Made by a program: the position numbers and the translations under genes. The notes under the pieces are model-generated. The model had not been told where the DNA came from. It saw only the letters and a list, made by a program, of their open reading frames with translations, and searched no databases. A stretch of 64,000 bases of DNA from Mauremys mutica (taxonomy: Eukaryota > Chordata > Testudines > Geoemydidae). This document shows positions 16,790 to 28,900 of the stretch, in pieces; position 1 is the stretch's first letter; each line of letters begins with the position of its first letter. Location: the NCBI RefSeq assembly GCF_020497125.1, contig NW_025422967.1:1-64000 (forward strand), given 5' to 3'.

Positions 16790-17560
16790 ACTCAGACCCT
16801 TTAAGTTCAGAAGGGACCAGTGTGATCATCTTGTCTGACCTGCTGCACCTTGCAGGCCAAAAGACCCCACCCACCCACTCCTGTAATAGACCCGGGAGGG
16901 GAGGCAGCTCTGTGCACTGCCCCTGCCCCAGGCAGCACATGGAGCCCTCTGCTCCCCTCCCCCCACAACGGGTGTGCAGAGATGTGCCAGCAGCACTAAG
17001 GTGGCTCCCTGCCCACTCTGCCTCCGTCCCTCCGTGCCACTCCCAGAAGTGGCTGGCATGTCCCAGCATCCCCTGGGGCGGGGGGAGTGTCACCACGTGC
17101 TGCCCCTGCCCCAAGCACCAACTCTGCAGCTCCCATTGGCCAGGAACTGTAGCCAATGGGAGCTCTGGGGGCAGCACCTGCAGACAGCAGCACATGGAGA
17201 TCCCCTGGCCCCACTCATCTAGGAGCTGCTGCCAGAGGGTTGTGTGTACCGGTCACTTTGGGAGCTGCATCACCCCTCCTGCACCCCACCCCCACCCCCA
17301 GCGCAGCGCCCACACCCAAATTTCCTCCCAGTGCTTTGCTTGTCTTCCTTTCACCAGAACCATCCTTCTTCTCCTGGGCTGCAAGTAGCCACCCCTGGGA
17401 AGCCAAGAGGCAGGCACAGGATTCTGCCAGGTAAGTGTCCCCCAGCGCCGCGATGGACGGTGCGATGAAGGTAAGTCTTCCTGAGGCGCGATGGACTGCA
17501 ACGCAGCGAACCACTGGCCAGGCGGTCCGGGCGAAGGGCATTCACTGGAGGTACAAGCTT
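16790..17560. other. Intergenic, no gene recognised
   Basis: CCCC-rich sequence with long antisense ORFs that have no recognisable motif. Low-complexity proline and serine translations argue against coding. Confidence 0.4.
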
Positions 17561-17960
17561 GTGAGTGACTCCTGAGCACAGGGCCCCTTCCCCTTTTAAG
17601 GACCTGCTCCTCATGGCCTGCGACTGGAGATGACTTGGCTGCATTTGGTGGGTCACACTCTACCTTGGGCAGTGTCCATGCTCTGGGTGTGTGATCGCTG
17701 CCTAATGAAAGTCCCAGACACCTTGTCTATCTAGGAGCTCTTATGATCTTCCAGCTGTTCAACCAGCTCCTTCATCCCACAAGCATTCCAGGAGGGAGCG
17801 GGAGGGGGAGGGGGAAAGCCACTTCACAAGCATTCAGAGAGGGAGAGGAGACAAAAATGGGAATGGGGGAAGTATAACAGACCTATTGAGCATAGAAATC
17901 ACTGCTGCTCGTACAACAGCAGGGACAGGCCACTAGGAGCTGGGAAAAGTTAAGTCATCA

Positions 17961-18033
17961 TGTTTCTGCCCGGTTTCAAACCAGGGACCTTTTGCGTGTT
18001 AGGCAAACATGATAACCACTACACTACAGAAAC
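17961..18033 (-). tRNA. tRNA-Val (AAC)
   Basis: On the minus strand, a 73-nt cloverleaf: acceptor GTTTCTG with CAGAAAC, D arm TAGTGTAGTGGTTATCA, anticodon stem TTTGC/GCAAA with loop CTAACAC (AAC). The T stem CCTGG/CCGGG has one T-G wobble. The T loop reads TTTGAAA, so the near-universal C56 is T, which may impair function. It lies within the duplicated segment shared with 29,352-29,424. Confidence 0.8.
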
Positions 18034-18059
18034 TCTGTTGCAGGGCTTTGCCCTTCCCT

Positions 18060-18300
18060 TCATAAGAACAGAAGAATGGCCAGACTGGATCAGACCAAAG
18101 GTCCATCCAACCCCATATCCTATCTGCCAACAGTGGCCAATGCCAGGTGCCCCAGGGGGACTGAACCTAGCAGGTAATGATCAAGTGAGCTCTCTCCTGC
18201 CATCCATCCTCACCCTCTGACAAACAGAGGCTAGGGATACCATTCCTTACCCAGGCTGCCTAATAGCCATTAATGGACTTCACCTCCATGAATTTATCTG
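18060..18300 (-). repeat. CR1 LINE 3' end
   Basis: Reverse-complement CR1 tail with GACCAAAGGTCCATCCAA and CAGTGGCCAATGCCAGGTGC on the plus strand, matching the 3' end of the long CR1 at 39,886-41,440. It is part of the duplicated segment. Confidence 0.85.
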
Positions 18301-18304
18301 CAAA

Positions 18305-20050
18305 AATAATGAGGAGTACTTGTGGCACCTTAGAGACTAACAAACTTATTTGAGCATAAGCTTTCGTGGGCTAAAATCCACTTTATCAGATGCATACAGT
18401 GGAAAATACAGCAGGAAGATATATATATATATACACAGAGAACATGAAAAAATGGGTGTTGCCATCCACACTATAATGAGAGTGAGCAGTTAAGGTGAGC
18501 TATTATCAGCAGGAGAAAAAAAACTTGTAGTGACAATCAGGATGGCCCATTTCCAACAGTTGACAAGAAGGTGTGAGTAACAGTAGGTGGACAAATAAAC
18601 ATGGGGAAATAGTTTTACTTTGTGTAATGACCCACCCACTCCCAGTCTTTATTCAAGCCTAATTTAATGGTGTCCAGTTTGCAAATTAATTCCAATTCAG
18701 CATCTCTCGTGGGAGTCTGTTGTTGAAGGTTTTTTGTTGTAATATTGCGACTTTTAGGTCTGTAATCGAGTGACCTGGGAGATTGAAGTGTTCTCTGGCT
18801 GTGTTTGAATGTTATAATTCTTGATGTCTGATTTGTGTCCATTTATTCTTTTATGTAGAGACTCTCTGGTTTGGCCAATGTACATGGCAGAGGGGCATTG
18901 TTGGCACATGATGGCATATATCACATTGGTAGATGTGCAGGTGAATGAGCCCCTGATGGCATGGCTGATGTGATTAGGTCCTATGATGGTGTCCCCTGAA
19001 TAGATATGTGGACAGAGTTGGCAATGGGCTTTGTTGCAAAGATAAATTCCTGGGTTAGTGTTTTTGTTGTGTGGTTGCTGGTAAGTATTTGCTTCAGGTT
19101 GGGGGGCTGTCAGTAAGCAAGGACTGGCCTGTCTCCCAAGATCTGTGAGAGTGAGGGATTGTCCTTCAGGATGGGTTGTAGATCCTTGATGATGCACTGG
19201 AGAGGTTTTAGTTGGGGGCTGAAGGTGACGGCTAGTGGGGTTCTGTTACTTTCTTTGTTGGGCCTGTCCTGTAGTAGGTGACTTCTGGGTACTCTTCTGG
19301 CTCTGTCAATCTGCTTCTTCACTTCAGCAGGTGGGTACTGTAGTTGTAAGAACGCTTGATAGAGATCTTGTAGGTGTTTGTCTCTGTCTGAGGGGTTGGA
19401 GCAAATGCGGTTGTATCTTAGAGCTTGGCTGTAGACAATGGATTGTGTGATGTGGTCTGGGTGAAAGCTGGAGACATGTAGGTAAGTATAGTGGTCAGTA
19501 TGTTTCTGGTATAGGGTGGTGTTTATGTGACCATCGCTTATTAGCACAGTAGTGTCCAGGAAGTGGATCTCTTGTGTGGACTGGTCCAGGCAGAGGTTGT
19601 AGGTGGGATGGAAATTGTTGAAATCATGGTGGAATTCCTCAAGGGTTTTCTTTTCCATGGGACCAGATGATGAAGATGTCATCAGTGTAGCACAAGTAGA
19701 GTAGGGGCATTAGGGGACGAGAGCTGAGGAAGCGTTGATCTAAGTCAGCCATAAAAATATTGCCTTACTGTGGGGCCATGCGGGTACCCATAGCAGTGCC
19801 GCTGACTTGAAGGTACACATTGTCCCCAAATGTGAAATAGTTATGGGTGAGGACAAAGTGACAAAGTTCAGCCTCCAGGTTTGCTGTGACATTATCGGGG
19901 ATACTGTTCCTGACGGCTTGTAGTCCATCTTTGTGTGGAATGATGATGGAGCGTCTACATAGCCAGACAATCCTGCTGTCAGGGTGCCAATGCCTGAGAT
20001 GATGGGGCATCCAGGATTTCCAGGTTTATGGATCTTGGGTAGCAGATAGA
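18305..20050 (-). mobile_element. Penelope-like retroelement, broken
   Basis: Minus-strand pieces in order: reverse-transcriptase fragments with GTAMGTRMAP (about 19,790) and a catalytic YTDDIFIIW (about 19,675); then a linker with RARRVPRSHLLQ; then a cysteine-rich segment; then a GIY-YIG type endonuclease with VIYAI and YIGQT (about 18,870-18,930) and an INGHKSDIKNYN stretch. Frames change several times, so the copy is dead. The 3' end (18,305-18,480) is a phrase dispersed elsewhere in the window. Penelope-like elements pair this kind of RT with a GIY-YIG nuclease. The 5' part is missing. Confidence 0.85.
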
Positions 20051-20514
20051 ATAACCCTGGCTGGGGTTCTAGACTGTCTTATTGCCAAGGGACGGAGAAA
20101 CTCGGCCAGCAGCAGGGGGTGCATAACACCGCCCTAGTGTGGGGGTGACAGCGCCTCCAAGATCCTGACACCCCTATTGGTTCCACTGCTGGTTGTTTTC
20201 CTTTTCCGGTGGGACTTTGGGCAAGTTGCTCCCCCCTCTAGGGATCTGTCCCCAGCAGACAAATGGGGATTTCGTACCTTCCCGCTATTGGAAAGTGCTG
20301 GGAGAATCCCCCAGCCAAAGCTGCTCTGACAGAGCTAAGCAGCACCTGACCATTCAAGGTCGGAGCGCACTGCCCAGGAGGAGGAGTGTTTGGCTCTGGG
20401 GTTTCACTTCAGCCCAGTCTAGAGAGAGGGGCCCAGCCATGGGGTTTGGCTCAAGAAGACCAAGTCTCCAATTTGTTAAGGGCGTTTTGAATTCCAGTCC
20501 TGTGCTCCAAAGTG

Positions 20515-21120
20515 CTTGGTGTCATTTGCACATTTTAGAAGCATGATCTCCACTCCATCTTCCAAATCATTCATGAAACTATTGAATAGCACCGGACCCC
20601 GAACTGATCCCTGCCGGACCCACTAGGTGCACCCTCTCCGTTGGGCAGCCAAACCTGGAGAAGGGCCCTTGGAGTCTGGGCTTTCAACCAGCTCTGCACC
20701 CACATGACAGTGAATGCATCTAGACCTCATTTCCCTGGTTTGCTTGTGAGAATGTCCTGCGGGACTGTGTCAAAAGCCTTAGTAACCTCAAGATAGATCC
20801 CATCTACTGTTTACCCACCTCCACTAGGCCCGGAACCCTGCCAAAGAAGGAAAGGGACTGGGTTTGGGATGATTTGTTCTTGACAAATCCATGCTCACTT
20901 GTCCTAAGAACCAAATTATCCTGTAGGTGCTGCTGGCAAACTGAGTGTTTAAGAATGTATTGCAGTATCTCTCCAGCTGTGGAAGTGAGGCTAGCTAGTC
21001 TGTAAGTCCCAGGGGTCTCTTTGTTACCCTTTGAAAGATAGGTCCTGTCTTGTTCATGGATGGGAAGATGTTCTTTTTCAGGGATCTCAAACGAGAACTG
21101 GGGCACAACACCTGGTTTGT
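20515..21120 (-). repeat. CR1 LINE reverse-transcriptase relic
   Basis: Antisense of a decayed CR1 reverse transcriptase. The minus-strand reading TYRLASLTSTAGEILQYIL corresponds to the usual NYRPVSLTS segment, and a KAFD-type region is seen near 20,770. Multiple frame breaks. Confidence 0.75.
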
Positions 21121-21455
21121 TAAGGCCACAATAATGGAGGCAGGAACCTCTTCTCTCCTGCTGGCAAAGAACCCCAGGTACCGAAAAGACAGAGACTCAC
21201 ATCCCTGAATGGGCTTTAGAAAAGGCAGTGGTCAAAAAGTTTGGCCCCGACCATTTCTTTTTTCCACAGACTAGACATTTTAGCAAACTTTAGAATTCCT
21301 TGGTGCTAAACACCGTGAAACTCCCCTTTCTCCTTCACAGAGGGCTTTAACGCCCCTTATCTCACTCAGGCTCAGGACTGCCCAGAGTTCGAGAACTGAC
21401 CCTGTTCCCATTGGGCAGATGGGGAGGAGCCTGAGGTATAGAGAAGGGAAGTGAC

Positions 21456-22695
21456 CTGTCACCAGATGGATCAGACTGAACAGGTTTCAAACCTCCAGGA
21501 GGCTCTTACCTTCTAAACAGGGACAGCTGTTTTCTAGTAAAATCACTAAAAGGGAAGGAGAAAACTCAAAAGAGGTTCCTCCTGGCGCTCGCGTCCGTGA
21601 ACCCGAATACTCTCTCAGTCCTCAGAGAGAGACCTGGAGAAGGAGACTCGCTGCAGCAAAGCCACAGGGGTCTCTGAGGTTTCCCTGGCCCCTCGCCCCT
21701 GACCTGCCTGGCTGATGTCAGCATCTCTCTGTGAGGTCACCACCTCCCCACCACCTTGGACCAATAGGCTGAGGTCCTGCAAAAGGCCTTTGTGATGTCA
21801 CTGCCACACCCCTCCCTTGCTGGTCGTATGTCCTGCCCCTGGCCAGGCACTTTGGAGGTTTGAGCTACTCCCTGTGGATCACCCCACTCAAGGAGCGTTC
21901 GTTCTAGGCAGCAAGCCGGCTAGACAGGGAAACATCAGATGCTGCTCCCAATGCTACACTCAGTTTTTCAGAAATGAGTCGACTTTATGGCCAGAAAAGA
22001 CCATTAGAGCATCTAATCTGACCCCCTGCATATCACAGGCCTCCTGTATGACACAAGAGCTACTTTTGGGGGAAAACACATTTCAGAAAGGCATCTAGTC
22101 TTCATGAAATGACATCAGGAGATGGCGAATCCACCACTTTCCTTGGTAGCTTGTTCCTGTGGTGAATCATCCTCGCTGTTGAATATTTGTGCCTTAGTTG
22201 TAATATGAATTTGTCTCTTTTCACCTTCCAGCCATTGGGTCTTGTTAGGCCTTTCTCTGCTCGATTCAAGAGCCCTTTAATACCCAATCTTTTCTCTCCA
22301 TTAAGGCACTTCAGCACTTCAATGAAGTCACCTTTCAATCTTCTTTTGATCAGCTAATCAGGTTGAGCTCTTTCAATAGCTCCCTAGAAGGCATTTTTCT
22401 CCAGCCCTCAGAACATGTCGTGGCTCTTTGCTGCCCCAGCTCCAATTTCACAAGATCTTTTTCAAAGGAGGACACCAAAACTGGAGGCTATTCCAGTATC
22501 AGTCTCACTGATGCCGTGTCACCTCCTGTGACATTATTGACAGAATCTGTAACCGTATAGATCACCGTTGCGACCGCTGTTCTATTTGTAGCCAATATTG
22601 TAGAAAGGTTGTAGCATAAAGGGTCTATGGAGAGGTTCTGATTGGCTGATTATAATTATGCTATTTCTAGATGTGTATCATTTTTATAGTTGACG
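21456..22695 (-). repeat. Fold-back repeat unit, partial copy R2
   Basis: Matches the reverse complement of about 25,310-26,550: one complete arm (21,456-22,070) followed by the antisense CR1 core (22,100-22,690). The second arm is absent, and unrelated sequence begins near 22,700. The CCAAT and CRE-like motifs of the arm are retained (21,760-21,800). Confidence 0.75.
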
Positions 22696-23604
22696 TTATG
22701 AATTCCTGCTCATTTCCCCACTGGCTGGAGCATGGCTAGAGTGTGTCTGTGGTTAATGATGTTGCTATAGATTGTTCGTTTCCTGCCTTGGCAATTCAGA
22801 CAGTCCCTTTTCCCAACATATCTCCAGCACATCATTAGTTCCAATAACAGGGGCAGCTTTTCTCTGGGGCACTGAGATTTTTTGGGGAGTTGGTGGCTCC
22901 TTTCTTTCCTCACCCTGGAGTAAACTCAGCTTTTTATTCCATCCTTGATGACTCATGGAATAACAGCAATAGCATGAAGAGGAGAGTTAATATCTCACTG
23001 CCAGGGGGAAGGTGGACGCATTCCCTCTGTCTGACCATTGCCATTGCAGGTGAGAAGGTTTCAGTGGAATCGAATGCCCTGGCTCAGACAATAGACACAG
23101 GGAGGTTTTGCTGTTCATGGATCCATGCAAAGGAAATTGTGTCTCTGTGTGAAACTGAGGAGGGACATGAAATGCCCACAGGGTAGCGCAATGCCCTAAG
23201 CTAAGGCAGGAGGGTGAAGGAATCGGGCTGAGGAATGACTGATGTGGACTCACCTGGGATTGAAATGACATTTGTTTCTGACAGGCAGTGAGAAATTGAC
23301 ATTAATTCAGATGCAGGGTTGAGGCTTCTTTAGCTCCTTGTAGAACTTGAGCTTGATTTCCCAGAAGGGAGAAAGGGAAAGTCTGGGGCTGCCTTGAGTC
23401 CCTGGCTGGGTCTCCTGGGCAGTGGAAAACATCCCTTGTTTGGCCCTGCCAAGGGGATCGTGCAGAGCTGAGACGTCCCTCGGCTTGGATCAAAGGGGGA
23501 GTTGGATGGAATTTATCACACAACCCTCCCTGCTCCCCAGAGCCCCACGGGGAGAAGCTAGAGAAGGGGGAGTCATTCCTCCCCTGTGCTCCCAGAAGAG
23601 CTGC
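22696..23604. other. Intergenic, no gene recognised
   Basis: No exon is supported. The block 23,190-23,460 resembles 15,940-16,200, pointing to an older duplication of non-coding sequence. Confidence 0.4.
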
Positions 23605-24060
23605 TAGCAGGGCCGCCCAGAGGGGGGTGCAAGTGGGGCAATTTGCCCCAGGCCCTGGGTCTTGCAGGGGCCCCCACAAGCAGGAGCGTAGCTAGGAGGG
23701 AGCAGGGGGGGCTGCTGCTCCCCCACTGAGCACATTCCCCCAAAGTGGTGCCTTAGTAGGAATTTGGAATAAGGTGGAAAGATCTGGAATTTCCCTCCCC
23801 CACACACACACACCTCCTGGGGTGGCAGGGGGTGCAGGTGGAGGGGCAGAGCCCAGGGCTGGGGTGTCAGGGGGTTACGGTGGGGGAGCAGTAAGGGGAA
23901 AGGGCGGAGCCAAGAGCTGGGGCAGCATGGGGTATGTGGGGGGCAGAGCCCAGGGCTGGGGTGGCAGGCGGGTGCGGGTGGGGAGCCCAGGGCTGGGGTG
24001 GGGGCAGCCAAAATTTTTTTTGCTTGGGACGGCAAAAAACCTAGAGCCGGCCCTGCCTCC
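23605..24060. mobile_element. Composite of hAT-like MITE pieces
   Basis: Starts CAGGGCCGCCCAGAGG and ends AGAGCCGGCCCTGC, a terminal form shared with other MITEs in this window (31,012, 55,736, 62,867). Flanking 8-mers do not match, so this is probably two pieces or a deleted element. Confidence 0.5.
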
Positions 24061-24079
24061 ACGCACCGTGAGGTAGGTA

Positions 24080-24200
24080 GGAGCGGATCATTATTATCCC
24101 TACTTGAAAGAGGGAGAAGCTGAGGCTGAGAAAGGAGAATTGACTTGTCTGAGGTCACACAGCCAGTCAGTGGCAGAGTTGGGAATAGGACCCAAGAGCC
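24080..24200 (-). repeat. MIR SINE relic
   Basis: Plus strand shows CTGAGGTCACACAGCCAGTC and GTGGCAGAGTTGGGAATAGG, which is the reverse complement of the MIR core. MIR/CORE-SINEs are shared across amniotes. Confidence 0.75.
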
Positions 24201-24239
24201 CTGATTTTCAAACTAACCATCGGATCTTGAATTTCAGAC

Positions 24240-24471
24240 ATTGAATGACCTGAATAAAATGCTCTCAGATGAGCTCCAGACCAACAACAGTGCACAGGAA
24301 TCATTCAGCAAGTATTTGAGGAGAACTGCAATGTTAGAGAGAATCATGAACTGCTCAGAGACCATTAATTCAGAGAAGCAGCAAAATTCGTCAAACATAG
24401 AACTGGTTCTGACTTCTTTCCTTGGTCTTGAAAGAGAACAACAAGGACCTGAGTCTCCTCCCTGTCAATAA
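24240..24471 (+). CDS. Possible orphan terminal exon, unknown
   Basis: An acceptor-like TTGAATTTCAG is followed by a 77-codon open frame ending TAA at 24,471. The translation is balanced, not low complexity, and looks helical and charged (LNDLNKMLSDELQ, later SEKQQNSSNIELVLTSF). I do not recognise a family, and no partner exon was found upstream. It may be a chance ORF or a relic of an unrelated gene. Confidence 0.25.
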
Positions 24472-24576
24472 CCCCCTGCTCAGCCAATCAGGGTAGAGAC
24501 TGAGGACGGGAGGCTGAGGGTTCTCACCAGAGAGCCCAAAGGATGGCCCAGGTCATTGGTGGGGATCAAATAAAAT

Positions 24577-26731
24577 TCAGAATAAAATTCTGCCTCCTTA
24601 AGCTCGTGTTTTCCATGCCTAGAATTCAACTCTCACCAGATGGATCAGACTGAACAGGTTTCAAACCTCCAGGAGGCTCTTACCTTCTAAACAGGGACGG
24701 CTGTTTTCTAGTAAAATCACTAAAAGGGAAGGAGAAAACTCAAAAGAGGTTCCTCCTGGCGCTCACGTCCGTGAACCCGAATACTCTCTCAGTCCTCAAA
24801 GAGAGACCTGGAGAAGGAGACTTGCTGAAGCAAAGCCACAGGGGTCTCAGAGGTTTCCCTGGCCCCTCACCCCTGTCCTGCCTGGCTGATGTCAGCATCT
24901 CTCTGTGAGGTCACCAGCTCCCCACCACCATGGATCAATAGTCTGAGGTCCTGCCAAAGGACTTTGTGATGTCACTGCCACACCCCTCCCTTGCTGGCCT
25001 AATGTCCTGCCCCAGGCCAGGCACTTTGGAGGTTTGAGCTACTCCCTGTGGATCACCCCACTCAAGGAGCGTTCGTTCTAGGCAGCAAGCCGGCTAGACA
25101 GGGAAACATCTGACGCTGCTCCCAATGCTACACTCAGTTTTTCAGAAATTAGTCGACTTTACGGCCAGAAGAGACCATTAGAGCATCTAATCGGACCCAC
25201 TGCACAGGCCTCCTGTATGACACAATAGCAGGTGAGGGAGGGGGGCTGAGGAGGCGAGTGGGTGGGCAGTGGCGAGGGGGCGGGTGAGCCGGCAGAGAGC
25301 CAATATTCATAACTTCAACTACAAAAATGAAACACATCTAGAGATAGCATCATTATAATCAGCCAATCAGAACCTCTCCATAGACCCCTTACACGACAAC
25401 CTTTCTACAATACTGGCTACAAATATAGAACAGTGGTTGCAATGGTGATCTATACAATTACAGATTATGTCAATAACGTCACAGGAGGTGACACGGCATC
25501 AGTGAGACTGATACTGGAATACTGCCTCCAGTTTTGGTGTCTTCGTTTGAAAAAGATGTTGTGAAATTGGAGCTGGGGCAGCAAAGAGCCACCAAATGTT
25601 GTGAGGTTGGAGAAAAATGCCTTCTAGTGAGCTATTGAAAGAGCTCAACCTGTTTAGCTTATCAAAAGAAGATTGAAAGGTGACTTCATTGAAGAGCTGA
25701 AGTCCCTTAATGGAGAGAAAAGATTGGGTATTAAAGGACTCTTTAAAATAGCAGAGAAAGGCATAACAACACCCAGTGGCTGGAAGGTGAAAAGAGACAA
25801 ATTCATATTACAACAAAGGCACAAATATTCAACAGCGAGGATGATTCACCACAGGAACAAGCTACCAAGGAAAATGGTGGATTCTCCATCTCCTGATGTC
25901 ATTTCATGAAGACTAGATGCCTTTCTTGAATGTATTTGCCCCCAAAGTAGTTATTGTGCCATACAGGAGGCCTGTGATATGCAGGGGGTCAGATTAGATG
26001 CTCTAATGGTCTCTTCTGGCCATAAAGTTGACTCATTTCTGAAAAACTGAGTGTAGCATTGGGAGCAGCGTTTGATGTTTTCCTGTCTAGCCGGCTTGCT
26101 GCCTAGAACGAACGCTCCTTGAGTGGGGTGATCCACAGGGAGTAGCTCAAACCTCCAAAGTGCCTGGCCAGGGGCAGGACATTAGCCCAGCAAGGGAGGG
26201 GTGTGGCAGTGACATCACAAAGGCCTTTTGCAGGACCTCAGCCTATTGGTCCAAGGTGGTGGGGAGGTGGTGACCTCACAGAGAGATGCTGACATCAGCC
26301 AGGCAGGACAGGGGCGAGGGGCCAGGGAAACCTCAGAGACCCCTGTGGCTTTGCTCCAGCATTTCTCCTTCTCCAGGTCTCTCTTTGAGGACTGAGAGAG
26401 TATTCGGGTTCACGGATGTGAGCGCCAGGAGGAACCTCTTTCGAGTTTTCTCCTTCCCTTTTAGTGATTTTACTAGAAAACAGCCGTCCCTGTTTAGAAG
26501 GTAAGAGCCTCCTGGAGGTTTGAAACCTGTTCAGTCTGATCCATCTGGTGAGAGTTGAATTCTAGGCATGGAAAACACGAGCTTAAGGAGGCAGAATTTT
26601 ATTCTGCACCTGTGATTTTGTCTCTTAGAATCACTGGGGACATAAGGGTTTGTCCTTTTTGTTTCACCTTTTGCTCCATCCACTGTCTGATCCCTCTTTT
26701 CTCTTCGTCTCTTGCTTCCTTTGTCCTTTCT
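24577..26731 (+). repeat. Fold-back repeat unit, copy R3
   Basis: Left arm about 24,577-25,230 and right arm about 25,951-26,615 are inverted copies of each other, around a CR1-bearing core (25,670-26,000 sense). The unit and about 115 bp beyond the right arm match 1-2110 in direct orientation. The match stops near 26,731, where Penelope-derived sequence interrupted by a hAT element begins. Confidence 0.8.
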
Positions 26732-26999
26732 CCTATAGTGTGTATGGCAGGGGTCTCAAACTCAAATGACCCCGAGGGCCGCATGAGGACTAGTGCATTG
26801 GCCCGAGGGCCGCATCACTGACACGCCCCCTTGCTGCCCCTGGCCCCACCCCCAATCCACCCCTTCCATGAGGCCCCGCCCCTGCCCTGTCTCTTCTCCA
26901 CCTCCTCCCCTAAGCGCGCGCAGTTTTAATAAATATATACACTCAGTAATGCACCTCACTCAAAGGACAAAACACGCACTTAGATTTACTGCCTAAGGC

Positions 27000-27980
27000 T
27001 CTGGGAGGGAGTTTGGGTGGGGGAGGGGGTCTGGATGCAGGCTCTGTGCTCGATGCAGGCTCCAGGCTGCGGCAGGGGGTGGGGGTGCAGGCTTTGGGAC
27101 GGAGTTTGGGGATAGGAGGGAGTGCAGGGGTGAGGGCTGTGGGGCTGAGGGTGAGGGGTACATGATGCAGGAGGGGGCTCAGGGCTAGGGAAGAGGGTTG
27201 GGCTGTGGGGTGAGGGCTGTGGATGAGGGGTTCATGATGCGAGGGGGCTCAGGGCTAGGGAAGAGGTTTGGAGTGTGGGGTGAGGGCTGTGGATGAGGGA
27301 TTCATGATGTGGGGGCGCTCAGGGCTGGGGCAGAGGATTAGGGTGCGGGGGGATGAGGGGTTCATGATGTGGGGGTGCTCAGGGCTGGGGCTGAGGATTA
27401 GGGTGCGGGGGGATGAGGGCTCTGGCTGGGGCTCAGGATTAGGGTGCGGGGGGATGAGGGCTCTGGCTGGGGCTCAGGATTAGGGTGCGGGGGGATGAGG
27501 GCTCTGGCTGGGGCTCAGGATTAGGGTGCGGGGGGATGAGGGCTCTGGCTGGGGCTGAGGATTAGGGTGCAGGGGGATGAGGGCTCTGGCTGGGGCTGAG
27601 GATTAGGGTGCAGGGGGATGAGGGGTTCATGATGTGGGGGTGCTCAGGGCTGAGGATTAGGGTGTGGGGGGGATGAGGGGTTCATGATGTGGGGGCGTTC
27701 AGGGCTGGGGCAGAGGATTAGGGTGCGGGGGGGATGAGGGGTTCATGATGTGGGGGCGCTCAGGGCTGGGGCAGAGGATTAGGGTGCGGGGGGATGAGGG
27801 CTCTGGCTGGGGCTGAGGATTAGGGTGCAGGGGGATGAGGGCTCTGGCTGGGGCTGAGGATTAGGGTGCAGGGGGATGAGGGGTTCATGATGTGGGGGTG
27901 CTCAGGGCTGGGGCTGAGGATTAGGGTGTGGGGGGAATGAGGGCTCTGGCTGGGGCTGAGGGTTTGGGGTTGGAGAGGCT
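27000..27980 (+). repeat. G-rich minisatellite inside the hAT element
   Basis: Units of about 41 bp (GATGAGGGCTCTGGCTGGGG, then CTCAGGATTAGGGTGCGGG) alternate with units of about 60 bp containing TTCATGATGTGGGGG and GCTCAGGGCTGGGG. Some 15-20 copies are present, with few substitutions. Confidence 0.85.
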
Positions 27981-28199
27981 CAGGGTAAGGGCAGCCTGCC
28001 TTGCCAGTACTGGCGGAGGGCAGGCACTAGGACCCTGCGGCAGCAGACAGCAAAGCTGCTGGGAGCCCTCCGGGCAGCAGGCAGGGGAGAGGCGCGCTGC
28101 GTTCTGTCAGGCAGGGACGCAACACCACGCGGCGGAGGGGGGGTGGCAGGCGGGGGCTGGGACCTGCTCCAGGCAGGGTCGCGGCGGCGGGGGGAGACC

Positions 28200-28900
28200 T
28201 GCGGTGGCCGGGGCCGATCCAGGCAGGACCGGGGGGGGGGCGGGAAGAGACCCAGCTCCAACTATTGCTGGAGCAGGGCGCCCAGCCCTGAATATTGCGG
28301 GGGCCCGGGCCCCACACAAGTATATAACCTGCCGCCCATGCCCCCCGGCCCGGCCCAGCCCCGGCGGGTCCCGCTTCCCTTCCCCCGGCCCGGCCCGGCC
28401 CCGGCGGGTCCCGCTTCCCTTCCCCCGGCCCGGCCCCGGCGGGTCCCGCTTCCCTCCCCCACCCCCCGGCCCGGCGGGTCTCGCTTCCCTTCCCCCCCCC
28501 ACGGCCCGGGCCCGGCCCCGGCAGGTCCCGCTTCCCTCCCCCACCCCCCGGCCCGGGCCCCCCGGCGGGTCCCGCTTTCCCCCTCCTTACCCAAGCGCGT
28601 CTCCGGCGAGGCCTGAGCTCCGTCCCGCTCAGAGCCGCGTGGTGAGGGGGCGGGGCTGTGAGCTCCACGCCGAGCGCAGCGCTCAGCCCAGAGCTCCCAG
28701 CCCCGCCCCCTCCCCACGCGGCTCGGATCGGGGCGGGGCTCAGGGGCTCGGCCGGAGTCTCGGCGCTCTATGCGCCGAGGCTCCAGGAGAGGGGCGGAGG
28801 CGGGAGCCTCCGCTTTTCTCTTGGGGGCCCCTGCGGAGCTCCCCTGGGGAGCTCCGCGGGCCGCAGGGAAGAGCTCCGCGGGCCGCATGCGGCCCGCGGG
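28200..28900. repeat. CpG-rich core and short tandem array in the hAT element
   Basis: The phrase GGCGGGTCCCGCTTCCCTTC recurs with short CCCGGCCCGG spacers between 28,360 and 28,580, followed by a CpG-rich block up to the right terminus. Several long overlapping ORFs on both strands are explained by this composition. Confidence 0.7.

Larger units (their letters stand above)
17578..18490 (+). repeat. Segmental duplication, copy 1 (inverted copy at 28,925-29,812)
   Basis: About 0.9 kb, containing a tRNA-Val gene, a CR1 3' end and a Penelope 3' end, is repeated in inverted orientation at 28,925-29,812 in the same internal order. The subsegment 17,700-17,955 occurs a third time at 29,832-30,067. 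The second copy carries a hAT element at the outer edge of its Penelope part. Confidence 0.8.

Noticed and set aside
20300..20380. GAGCTAAGCAG similarity to 5S rRNA
   Set aside because: Only an 11-base match; the rest of 5S rRNA is absent.
27000..27980. TTAGGG hits suggesting interstitial telomere sequence
   Set aside because: The hexamer occurs once per minisatellite unit and not in tandem.
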